NCBI GenBank assembly: GCA_036927565.1
Contig: JAYESD010000008.1
Coordinates: forward strand, 121,733,498-121,797,497
DNA length: 64,000 nt
Direction: 5' to 3'
Source: Tuctoria greenei
Taxonomy: Eukaryota; Streptophyta; Magnoliopsida; Poales; Poaceae
In this document: piece after piece, positions 23,398 to 33,137 of the stretch
Position numbering within the stretch: the first letter of the stretch is position 1
How the letters are laid out: each line of letters begins with the position of its first letter
The notes under the pieces: model-generated
The model's database searches: none
Told to the model about the DNA's origin: nothing
The model's input: only the letters and a program-made list of their open reading frames with translations
Translations under genes and position numbers: made by a program

Positions 23398-23727
23398 TAC
23401 TACAGGAAAAGCGATCATTTGTGACGGCCACATTTATTTGAGACGGCCAGCCGTCGCAAATAGAATAATTTGCGATGGCCCGCCTCTGGCCGTCGAAAAT
23501 AACATGGCCGTCGCCAATAACAGTTTATTTGCGACGGCCAACACCGGAGCCGTCGCAAATAACAATATATTTGCGACGGCGAACCCTAGCACCGTAGCAA
23601 CTAAGGCAGCCATCGCAAATAAGTGTTTATTTGCGACGGCTGCTAAAAGGGCCGTCACAAGTAACATTAATTGTGACGGCTTTATGGTCCGACCGTCGCA
23701 ATTTACTTGGCCGTCACAAATAGGGGC
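23398..23727 (+). repeat. CACTA left subterminal repeats
   Basis: About 13 copies, in direct and inverted orientation, of a motif close to TTTGCGACGGC / GCCGTCGCAAATA, with mismatches. In En/Spm such repeats bind the accessory TNPA protein. Confidence 0.88.
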
Positions 23728-23756
23728 CTTTATCCTGACCCGACACTTCAATCTCG

Positions 23757-23969
23757 TCTTCATTCTGACCAGTCGACACCGCCGCCTACCCACTGCCCTG
23801 CCGCGCGCCGTCGCTGCCCGCCGCCGCCGGCCCGCCGCCCCGCCGTCGCCTCCCCGCCGCCGCCCCGGCTCGCCGCCCTGGCCTCGGGTCGCCGCGCCCC
23901 GGCCGCCCCGGCCCGCTGCGCCTTTCGGGTCGCTGCCCCGCCCGCGGCGCCGCCCCACCGCCGGCCCAC
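23757..23969 (+). other. Very GC-rich CACTA leader ending in a splice-donor-like site
   Basis: CCG/GCC-rich low-complexity stretch followed by GTAAGTGATC at 23970. It resembles an untranslated first exon of the element's transcript. ORFs on both strands here (Arg/Pro/Ala-rich) follow from base composition and are not called as genes. From 23970 to about 24385 I see nothing further. Confidence 0.45.
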
Positions 23970-24389
23970 CGTAAGTGATCAGTACTGCTTCTTTGTTTTG
24001 TACCTATGCAGTTTATCATTATTCAATTTTAATATATTATCTAGCTTAGTCTCTAAGTTTCTGTTATGTATTACTGTCAAATAACCTTTCTTGAGGAACT
24101 AGCTAGGATTGGCGATTTTAAAATTGAAGAACCAAGGCGTCCTTTTCCCATGAAAGTTTGACGACTAAATTGGGCATCTACTGTAGCGTATGTGCTACTG
24201 ATTTTATAAAAGTATGAAGTGCATATCTACGTACTTATGCCTGACGAAAAGCGAGATGCATTGTTTGGTATTCGTACCATTTGTGTATGGAAGTGGATCC
24301 CACGCGTCACAATCCACGGGCCGCGGTAACGTTATGCGTCGTGATCGGCAAACTGGGCGCCGGGTGGTAGGTCCTGCCCGTCGCCCGGG

Positions 24390-25082
24390 CAGCGTGTGGT
24401 GGATTAGCGCGCGCTTCTCCAGCGTCAGGTTCAGGAACTCGTGCACCACCCCGACGTGGTACTTCTCCGCTTCTGGCGTCCACGGCTTGAGTAGCGTGCC
24501 GCTGGTGTACGGTGAGACAAGAGGGAACGTGGTCACAGAGTCGAGGCGGTCTGCGTCCTCCGCATGGAGTGGCATGGGCCGGCGGTGCGGGACGGCGAAG
24601 CGGAACGTGCGCCAGACGCGGCGCTCGTCCATGAAGAAGTCACGCTCCAGCGCGCTGACGGCGAGCGCGGCGTCCCAGCGCACGAGCTCGAGGACGTGGC
24701 AGTGGTGGAGCTTCGCGAGCGGCACGCGGCGGTGTGCGGTGAGCATAAGGAGCTTGCGAACAGTGCACACCCGCGATGGGAGAAGCTCCTCGTGGATGTG
24801 GCGCTCTTCCTCTAGGATCGAGCACATGAACAGCATGAGCGCGAGGTGTGAGACGGAGTCCACGAAAGGGAGGTGGAACAGTAGCGGGTGGCGAGCGGCA
24901 GCGCATGACACGCTGCGGCCATGCAGGAAGCCGAGCTCGCGGTACAGCTTGCCAGCTTCGGAAAGGGGGATCCGGTGCGGGGGCGGGAGGGAGGCCAGGA
25001 ACGAGCGCGCACGGGTGAGGAAGCGGAACGCCGCATCTCGGTCGAGGACGGCGTCGAGGGCCGGCACGTGGCGTGAAAATTG
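24390..25082 (-). pseudogene. Captured PORR-domain gene fragment (plant organelle RNA recognition)
   Basis: Minus-strand reading frame with motifs of the PORR family (WTF1-like nuclear-encoded proteins that bind organellar group II introns): RDAAFRFLTRARSFLASLP near the start, LSEAGKLYRELGFLHG, HPLLFHLP, RKLLMLTAHRRVPLAKL, ELVRWDAALAVSALERDFF, SPYTSGTLLKPWTPEAEKYH, VGVVHEFLNLTLEKRALIHH. Between AKLHHCH and VLELVRWD a stretch normally present in the family appears missing. The C-terminal third after ALIHH is replaced by unrelated sequence. There is no convincing ATG or targeting peptide. High GC and strand opposite to the transposon genes fit capture of a single-exon grass gene. It is not expected to make a working protein. 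Confidence 0.75.
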
Positions 25083-25127
25083 GACCGTTCCAGGCGAGGC
25101 GAGGAGGCATGGCGTCTGGTCTGAAGC

Positions 25128-25172
25128 GGCTGGACGCCTAGGCGCCGCCTAGGCATTGCCTAGGCGACACCT
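25128..25172. repeat. Clustered GCCTAGGC palindromes
   Basis: Three close copies of CCTAGGC (GACGCCTAGGCGCCGCCTAG and onward) lie at the border of the captured PORR sequence. Each is self-complementary. Possible remnant of a small DNA transposon end or of the capture junction; origin unknown. Confidence 0.5.
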
Positions 25173-26231
25173 GGACAACACTGAAAGCAATTACTAGCAA
25201 TTTTTTCAGTTTAGCACTAGAGTAACCTCTTAAAGCTGAAAAATAGGTTATTATCCATTGTGTTTTAGCGAGTGAGGGACTTGCTTCTGGATCAACCAAA
25301 AGCATCATAATATGGTGATCTAGCTGGTCCAATTATATTCGGTTCTTTGAGTGTTCTAGCTATTTTTATCAAATCGGTCTTGACATAATGCATTTTTTTA
25401 TATTGCTCAGGTCCCCTCCCCACCATGCACACTCAGATCCACTACACTGCTCAGGTATGGCACCATCATTCTTCTCATATTGTATATGACAGAGTACAGT
25501 GCTTTTAGCTGTATATGATGACTTGTTGCTGTTATAGTAGCTGCCCTGATATGTATAATGTTTCAACTGTTTTTTTTTTCAAACTTTTAGTGATGTAACA
25601 CATTTTCTTTAGATTCGCATCACCATATTACTAGTTCAGCCTATGTCAAGTGTGTGATCTAGATGTTGCTAGATGATTCTATTTTTTTAGGTTTAGATAA
25701 CTTTTTGTCATGCTTTTGTAAATATGTTTATTATGCTTTGTAAAATACTTTTTGTCAAGTGTGTGATCTTTTGATTGCGTTAGTGTTTAGAATTAATAGT
25801 TCTTTTCTATTCTGTTTAGTGTATGTTTGGACTTTAGTGCATTCAGATAATGTTTTTGAGTGACTACTTAATATATATAAATAAAGGGGTTTTGGGCCGG
25901 CTCGGACCAACCCGAAAGGGCACGACACGCAATAATTGTGATTGTGTCGTGTAGACCATAGTAGTCAAGGCGACATGGAAGCGAACGGGTTGGTAAGGAC
26001 GTCAATGACCCGCGATTGCGTGGACGGCAGAAATGGATGTGGAATTGTCATCTAAGACCAACTTTCTTCTCACTCTTTCTCTAGTTCTTTCCTCTCTCTT
26101 AAATGACATGAAAATGAAAATGAGCAACGTAACCTATAGCAATGTATTACCCGTTTCGGATCGGCACGTCTCACATGCCAATGGCATGTGAGATGTGCAG
26201 GTTCAGAATTGTCCCTTATTGGATAGCCTCG
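25173..26231. other. AT-rich CACTA interior with no recognisable gene
   Basis: About 1 kb of T-rich, intron-like sequence, then a stretch from 25895 with GGGCCGGCTCGGACC-type words. I found no conserved protein in any frame. A missing transposase core would be expected about here; nothing readable remains. Confidence 0.5.
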
Positions 26232-26423
26232 GAGTGACCGAGGGAGCGTGGCTTGTGACGAGACGCGGGTCCGGATTTGGACGAGATTTCGGTGGCGTAA
26301 CCCTGTTGTTCTCTGCTGCACCATTTTTGGGCGTGCAGTGGAGAATAGCGGGGTTATGCTGCCGAAATTTCGTTCGAATCCGGATCACGCGTCTCGTCAT
26401 GAGCACGCTCCGCTCGGTCACTC
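26232..26423. repeat. Imperfect 190-bp hairpin (foldback)
   Basis: Left arm 26232-26321 and right arm 26333-26423 are reverse complements with scattered mismatches and no large gap, around an 11-base loop (CATTTTTGGGC). Outer ends are GAGTGACCG and CGGTCACTC; inner ends GCTGCAC and GTGCAG. Could be a nested MITE/foldback element or a small-RNA-generating hairpin. ORFs across it are not supported as genes. Confidence 0.8.
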
Positions 26424-26530
26424 TTGCTCGGTCACGCAGAGTTTTCTATCTTGGTTTTGAGAATATGTAATATTCTCTCGTCTTCTATGCATTATAAATT
26501 ACTATTATTAAAGAAGTATTATGTAATATT

Positions 26531-27272
26531 CTCTCATCTTTTATAAAAGTGTCGGACTCACAATGTCCATGAAGAGTTGCGGCAGCTATCTTATGGATTG
26601 GTGAATGTTAGAAGCTATGGTCGATATGACGTAAATGGCTTCCGATTCCATACAACTCATTTTGAAGCTCATCGTCCTCTTGCGGCAACATCAAATTCCG
26701 GTGTTGTGACGAGAGCAATGGACACTCAAGGGAATTTAACCGATTATTATGGTATCATTAACAAAATCCTTGAATTTACTTTTACCGGAAATAAGACCCT
26801 TCGAGTTGTCTTCTTTGATTGTGACTAGTTTGATCGTACTCATGGAACTCGAGAAAACCAATTTGGAATGGTGGAAGTGAAACATAAGGACCGACTATGA
26901 GGTTACGATACATTTGTTCTTGCGCATCAAGTTGAACAAGTGTATTATCTACCTTATCCATGCACGAAGCTCAGTGCTTGGTGGGTGGTATATAAGGTGA
27001 ATCCTTGTGAGCGGCTATATACTCCTGGGGATGATGGTTACCATGATAGCGAAGACGTTGAAGAAGTGTACCAAGAAGAAGAGTTGCCAGACACTTTTAT
27101 CGTCGAGCTTGGTGCAGGACTCGATCAATTAGTTGGAGATGTTGAAGACGTTGAAGATGTAGAGGCAGATGATACGCGAAAACGAAAATTAGAACAAGCC
27201 ACGATGGAAGATCGTTGGGCTGGTTTAAGGAGTAGGGCACAGGCACATGACAATGATGTTGATGAATTTTAA
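26531..27272 (+). pseudogene. CACTA transposase C-terminal remnant (DUF4216-like)
   Basis: Reads ELRQLSYGLVNVRSYGRYDV, NGFRFHTTHFEAHRP, SNSGVVT, then YYGIINKILEFTF, VVFFDCD, FVLAHQVEQVYYLPYPC. This is the pattern of the DUF4216 region that ends plant CACTA TNP2-type transposases. Stops at 26826-26828 (TAG, after FFDCD) and 26897-26899 (TGA) break it. The acidic tail (DVEDVEDVEADD) closes with TAA at 27270-27272. The catalytic transposase domain upstream was not found. Confidence 0.72.
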
Positions 27273-27362
27273 AAGTGACTACAAGTAATGTTTTCTTGAA
27301 GATAGTAACATGAATTTTGTATATTTTATTTGCATATTTACTAATTATCTAATTACAACAGG

Positions 27363-30132
27363 ATGGCGTCAAAGAAGGGTAAGAAGGTGCCGCTGACGAG
27401 GGGGTTCTACCCCTCTAGACTTGAGGACGCTTTCGTTCGTGCCTCATCAACTGGCAGCAGATACTCTCAGCTGCTGGGGCACGTTCAGACCAGCTCTAGA
27501 GCTTCGTCACAGGTAAATGTCACTTGTTTTTGACAAATTCTTTAAATTCAAATTCACATTAAACTTACTTATGAATCATTTGAATGTTGTAGTCCTCACC
27601 GGCTGACTCAGAGGCTGCGGTGCCTTCGGTGAGCCAGCCCTCGGCGAGGCAGCCCTCGGCCAGCCAGCCCTCGGCGAGCTAGCCCTCAGCCAGCAAGCCC
27701 TCGGCCAGCCAGCCCCCAGCTGGCGATGAGTTTGTTCCTGAGGCCTTTGACTTGGCTAGTGAGGAGCCGTCTGGGTCACCTGACATGGCGCCCCAGCAGA
27801 CGCGGAGGACGAGGAGGACTCACTTTGTCAGTCTTCCTGCGGTCCCTTCACAGAGGATCGTGATTCGTTTAGTCAGAGACAGGTAATAAAATTATAGTGT
27901 TCAATTTTAGTTTCTTTTGATTACTTAAGTAATGAATGAATAAATATCTTACATGGCTTGGGACGACACGTCTTTCACCGGTGAGAGACACCATAGACCG
28001 GTGAACGGTGTCCTCGGGTCCATAGTGCGTTTGCACTATCCCGGGGTCATCGACGGGATGCCTGCTCTTTCGTGGGAGGACTACGCACGTGTCCATCACC
28101 AGGAGCACGACAACCTTCAGGAGGTCGTATGGGCCGATTTTATGGTAAGTATGTTAAAAAAGTTTCTAAGTTTCAACTCTTAAACTCTTTTAGTGAACAT
28201 CTCTTCAATATATTCTTTATCGCAGGCAAGATATACTTTAGAGGACCCGAACGACCGTCGCCAGTTTGAGGATGCGAGGCAAGTGTTTCACTACAACGCT
28301 GCCAAGGCGCTTCGACAAGCTTTGTCGAACGCCCGTGTTCAAATTGTTAATGAGCACTTGAAGGCGAACCAGCAGCACGTGCTACACTTTCGGCAAGAGA
28401 GCGAGAGGCACCTGATGGAGGAGGAGTACGTGCATGTACGTGGAGTGTAGTAAGTATTTTTTTCTGATAATTTTCTCGATGGTACTTTTAACGACTTCCA
28501 ACTATGTGCAGGGCCACGTGAGCTGGTTGCAGGGTCGGACCGATGCATTTCGGGCCCTTTGTCGCTACTGGGCTAGCGACGAGTTTAAAGCTAAGTCTGA
28601 GAAGGCTCGAGACTGCAGAGGGGTGGAGGGGAAGAGCAGGCACGGGCAAGGTAACCACTTGCGTTTAGCTAAATGCATGGTAAGTGTGTGTAACTTATGT
28701 TTATATATTAATAATATATTGTTCGTACTAACACGTATTGACAGGAGCGTGAGACGGGGGTGCCGCCCACCCCTGTGAGGTCTGGAAGAGAGGTCACAGG
28801 GACCCTTCTCAGCCGACGGGGTGCAGTCAGGCTGCATTCGAGCGGTTGGTATGTTTAGAAATCATTCATATTAAATATAACTATATAGATTGTTGAACTT
28901 ACACGGTTTTCTTGTTTTGCAGGCTAAGTACGGGGAGGAGGCTAGGAAGATACACGGCGAGGATTTCGATTAGGAACGTCAACCGATCGATCCTGAAGCC
29001 GCGTATGCAACCGGTGGTGGAAAAGCACACGGAAGGTGAGTTTACAAGTAATTTTATCGTTTTCAATTCAAAGTATTCAAGATATTTCAATTTCATATTA
29101 CTGACTCTCTTTTTATAGGCTCGCCATATTCGACGGAGTTGTCGACTCGAGGGTGGGGAGACCTGCGAGAGGCAGCTCCACGTAGGCTTCGGGCACGGGA
29201 GGTCGCTGCGTATCGTAGAGGGACATTGAGATGCAGTCCCTCCGAGAAACTGTAGAAGAAAACGAAAGGCGACATGAGGAGGAAAGGAAGGAGGCGGAAC
29301 GCCAAAGGATCGCGATGGAGGCCACGATCCAAACCCAAGCAGCAGCGTTGGCGTAGATGCGGGAAGCAATGGAGGTAACAAAATAAAAACTAAAATTCTC
29401 ATTAATTTAGCGTAAATCACTTACCAATAGGTAGCATTTAATGTTTGCAATGACAGGCCATCGCTCGGGCGCAAGGTCTGGGAGTCCAGCTACCGGTACT
29501 ACCACCGGTCCTTCCAGGCGATCCTTCGTCAGCGGGTCAGGTAAGTTTCTATGTAATCCTTCTTCTCCAGCATAATAAGATTGAGATAGATGAAAGAGAG
29601 AGATAGTTAGATAGAAGAAAATGATTGAGATAGAAGAAAGATAGAGATAGAAGAAAGGGAGACAAAAGAAAGAGTGAAAGATAGATAGAGTAGGATGGGA
29701 ATGAAGAGTGAGAGTAAGATGTAGATGGAGATAGAGAGAGGGGAAGATAGAGGGAGGGAGATGTAGATGGAGATAGAGGGAGGAAGATAGAGGGAAAAGG
29801 ATAACAATAGAGAGATAGAGTGAGAAAGAAAGATAGAGTGAGAGACAAAGAGAGAAATGAAAAGAGAGGAAGAGAGACAAAGAGATAAATGAAAAGAGAG
29901 GAAGAGAGGGGGATTTAGATGAAGATAGAGGGAGAGGAAGGGAGGGAGAGAGATGTTGATGCATTTATATTCTAACTCTAAGTTTCATTAATTGCAAGGA
30001 TCTGCGATGGCTGCACGAACGCCGTCGCCGTCGCTACCGCCGCCTGTAATGAGGCGCGACGACAACTTTGACTTCGGAGGTGGCTCCGGAGGTGGCTACG
30101 GAGGTGGATATGGAGGTCAGACCGGCGAGTGA
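27363..30132 (+). pseudogene. CACTA second gene, Transposase_24 (Ptta/En/Spm)-like, about ten exons
   Basis: Starts ATG 27363 (MASKKGKKVPLTRGFYPSRL). Proposed exons by GT..AG sites: 27363-27512, 27593-27882, ~27955-28144, 28225-~28434, 28512-28679, 28745-28848, 28922-29035, 29120-~29373, ~29459-~29537, ~29999-30132. Seen: a repeated QPSAS/QPSAR segment (27640-27720), a core with HYPGVIDGMPALSWEDY and YWASDEFKAKSEKARDCRG, a coiled-coil Glu/Arg-rich segment (29223-29350), and a Gly/Tyr-rich end (GGGYGGGYGGQTGE). Resembles the accessory DNA-binding protein of CACTA elements. Damage: TAG in the QPSAS repeat near 27680, a lost acceptor before exon 3 (ACATG instead of an AG), and a TAG after QTQAAALA near 29356. 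Confidence 0.68.
29575..29960 (+). repeat. GA-rich low-complexity tract in an intron
   Basis: Almost pure purine sequence of GATAGA/GAGAGA/GAAAGA words with longer repeated blocks (GTAGATGGAGATAGAG occurs at least twice). It lies within the last large intron of the CACTA gene. The long Ser/Leu-rich minus-strand ORFs here are products of the repeat. Confidence 0.9.
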
Positions 30133-30287
30133 GCCCATGTTTAGTTTGTTGATGTTGATGCGATGTTTGTACGATGTGTTTTGAAACTGTTGTGATGTGA
30201 TGTGTTCTGTGAATCTGTTATGTGAATATTGTCTGTTCTGTGAATCTGTCCATCGAGTCGGTTAGTGTTTTCTGTTTTTTTTAAATA

Positions 30288-30774
30288 AAAAACCTTATTT
30301 GCGACAACTTTTTATACAGTACCGTTGCAAATAAGGTACCAAGCCGTCGCAATTAAGCCACTGCTATTTGTGACGGCCAGGCCATCGCAAATAAGATTTA
30401 ATTGCGACGGCCCGGCCGTCGCAAATAGCAGCGTGGGTCCCGGAGGAGGACACATGGGCCCGCCCACAGAACTTATTTGCGACGGCACTGCCGTCTAAAA
30501 TAGAAGCACTTAATTGCGACAGTCTGGCCGTCGCAAATAATGTTGCGGGGCCCACCGGCCCGCGGCAATAACTTGCGACGGCCGCTCCTAGCCGTCGCAA
30601 TTAAGCTTATTTGCGACAGTGGCCGTCGCAAATAAGCTTAATTGCGACGATTTATTTGCGACGGCCAAAAACCATCGCAAATAAGGAAAGCCGTCGCAAA
30701 TAGATTATTTGCAACGGCACATGGCTTATTTGCGACGGCCATGGCCGTCGCAAATCGTCGGGATTCCTGTAGTG
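30288..30774 (+). repeat. CACTA right subterminal repeats and terminus
   Basis: Twenty or so copies of GCCGTCGCAAATAA and its complement, often as head-to-head pairs, ending in GGATTCCTGTAGTG at 30774. Followed by TTTT, matching the T run before the left end. Confidence 0.9.
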
Positions 30775-31915
30775 TTTTACTGCTTCTCAGACTATAGTGC
30801 TTGCAGTTTCGTTTTTCAGTTTGCTTTCGAGTGGTCGAGTCTTGTTGTTGGTTCAGCTTTGTGTTTTGGGTCCTAGTTATCGTATTTCGTCCTTGTTTTC
30901 TTTCTGTTCAACACCTATTCCACGATCCCTAAATGACAAACTGATCCACCACGTTCATCGGTTTGCCCTAGCTAGCAGCCTTGCGTGAACTCCTGCATCG
31001 CCAGCCCTAGATTACGTGACAAACATTTGTGCCACTCATCCTTGAATCATCACACACCAACCCATCAGTTGCTGTGCAAATTCCCAATCGTTTTCATATC
31101 CGATTGCGAGTTCTGTTCTCAAACCGAGTTGGAATCAACATAAAAAAAAACGTAACTCGGACAGCCTACCTTAAAACGGCCATAACTTTCGCATACGAAC
31201 TCGAAATCGGGCGATTTTTTTTTTCAAATTCATCTACGCAAAATTTCACATCCGATTTTCCACTGCGTAGCTGCGTTCATCGAAATTAGATTGCCCAAAT
31301 TCCCCTCGTAAGATAGGCTATCCGGCCTCCGAAGTTTCAACACGAATTTTAAAGCATCTTCTTGATTTTCTATAGGACTCATATTACATCCAATTGAGCT
31401 GCAAACTTGCGTGCTTCATATCTTTGTGATCCTGAGTACAGAAAAATATAAAAAATATTACAAAAAAAGAAAAAAATAGTGAAGAGCACGCATATTAAAG
31501 CAATTGGCCTATACTACTTGTGCTGTGATTGTTGGTTATATCATTCTGTCTTCCTTTTGTCTTGCTACTTCCTTGTGTTGTGCTAGGCCCTAGAGCACTT
31601 GGTTGACCAGCAACAGTTTCCTGCATTGAATACTTATTCAACTTTTTTTACCTGTTAACGATTTCTTGCTTATTAGCCACCATATTGTGCCATCCAAGCT
31701 CCACCTTTCTCTTGAGCATAACAGGTACCTTTGCAATCATCTCACGCTTCATTGGTTTATCTCACTGTCCACACCACCTGTTGTGTCGGTAAGAACACTT
31801 GTAAGAGCGTGGTAAGACACTTGAGCGAGAGAGATTGTTTCTTCCACCTTTCACATTGTCACTGTAGTTGATAGGGATAATATATTTTTTTGTTATCTTT
31901 TGTTTCCTACTAACA
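30775..31915 (+). other. CRM-A 5' leader, second part
   Basis: Untranslated leader of the CRM element, colinear with CRM-B 37385-38528. No gene supported: the ORFs at 30797-31289 are not preserved as such and do not resemble known proteins. Contains A-rich runs near 31438-31480. Confidence 0.82.
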
Positions 31916-33137
31916 ATGGCAGGAGAAGACAATGATGATGAATCTGTTCAACATGCTGAGTTACGTGATATGATGAAGACCACGGAGGAGTCATTGGCGA
32001 ACATGACTCGCCAACTTGATGACCTTGCTCTTCGGATGAATACTTTTGAGGCTCGGTTGCCTCTCGCTGGAAGACAAGAAGACAAAGCTTATGATGAACT
32101 GGAACATCACAATAATCAGCCAAGACTGCCACTTTATCGTCGAGGTATGGGAGGTAATAATCATAACAATTATAATTGTCCTCCTAATGATCCTTTTGCT
32201 AAAGTGAAATTTACTATACCATCTTCTTCTAGTGCTTATGATGCTGAGGCTTATCTTGATTGAGAGATGACAGTAGAGCAAAAATTTAATTCCCATCTTG
32301 TTCCTAAACAACATAGAGTTCGTCAAGCCACTAGTGAGTTCAAGGACTTTGCTATCATATGGTGGAATGAACTTGTTAAAACTAGAACTGATACCCCAAC
32401 ATGGGATAGATTAAAGGAAGCTATGCGTGTTCGATTTGTTCCTCCATCTTTTCAGCGGGACCTTCGCAAAAAATTGCAGCGCTTAGACCAAGGTAACATG
32501 TCCGTAGGGGAGTATTATCAAGAGTTACAAAAGGGTATGCTGCATTGTGGGGTAGTAGAGGACATGGATGATAAAATAGCTCGATTTTATGGGGGGTTGA
32601 GTCGTGAAATTCAGGACATTGTTGATTACAAGGAATATGATACTGTTAACAGATTGTTTCAGCTGGCTATGTTGGCAGGAAAAGAACTGCAGGGCCGACA
32701 ACAGCAGCAACAACGCATGAGGAGCAACTTCACGCCGCATGCATCGACTACACCATCCAAAACAGCACCATCTTCGACCAACCGTGCAGCGACTACACCA
32801 TCCAATGGCGACCAACGAACTATACCTGCTGCTCCACCTTCTCGCGTGCCGGAAGGCAACATCATTCAAGCCTTCGTCGTCCACTCCTTCTACGGGTCGT
32901 ACATCCGACATTAAGTGTCACCGCTGCCAGGGACTTGGTCATATGATGAGAGGTTGCCCGAGAAAACGAGCATACATAGCACGCGACGATGGCGGGTATG
33001 ATAGTACTTCAGGTGTTGAAGTTGAATATTCTCTTGCTACTGACTTTACATATCCAAATGACGAACACACCAAAGAAGAGGTACTTGGTACAGCGACGAC
33101 GGAGAACTATAGGAGCATCATTTTCAGCATGCCTTGA
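31916..33137 (+). pseudogene. CRM-A gag
   Basis: Starts ATG 31916 (MAGEDNDDESVQHAEL). Gag core: AYDAEAYLD, EMTVEQKFNSHLVP, FKDFAIIWWNELVKTRTD, MSVGEYYQELQKGM. Zinc knuckle CHRCQGLGHMMRGC with all four ligands near 32915-32956. Damage: TGA at 32261-32263, an 8-base deletion near 32855 relative to CRM-B (frameshift), and another frame change after 33060. Polyprotein processing would normally release capsid and nucleocapsid. Confidence 0.86.

Larger units (their letters stand above)
23398..30774 (+). mobile_element. CACTA (En/Spm) DNA transposon, 7.4 kb
   Basis: The right terminus, read inward on the minus strand, is CACTACAGGAAT. The left terminus reads TACTACAGGAAA, with the first base changed from C. 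Both ends carry dense copies of GCCGTCGCAAATA in both orientations. TTT flanks both ends, fitting the 3-bp target duplication of CACTA elements. The equivalent site in CRM-B (37371-37400) is empty, which fixes the boundaries. Contents: a GC-rich leader, a captured PORR fragment (minus), a 190-bp hairpin, a DUF4216 transposase remnant and a multi-exon Transposase_24-like gene. The catalytic TNP2-type transposase region was not found, so it is probably non-autonomous. Confidence 0.9.

Noticed and set aside
23434..23974. Long ORFs on both strands rich in Arg/Pro/Ala/Gly
   Set aside because: They span CACTA subterminal repeats and a CCG-rich leader. Open frames there follow from composition.
24214..25152. 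312-codon plus-strand ORF opposite the PORR fragment
   Set aside because: It is the complement of a GC-rich coding frame, and its residues show no family pattern, whereas the minus strand shows ordered PORR motifs.
29407..29964. Minus-strand Ser/Leu-rich ORFs (possible membrane proteins)
   Set aside because: They are translations of the GATAGA/GAGA purine tract on its complementary strand; no start context or conservation.
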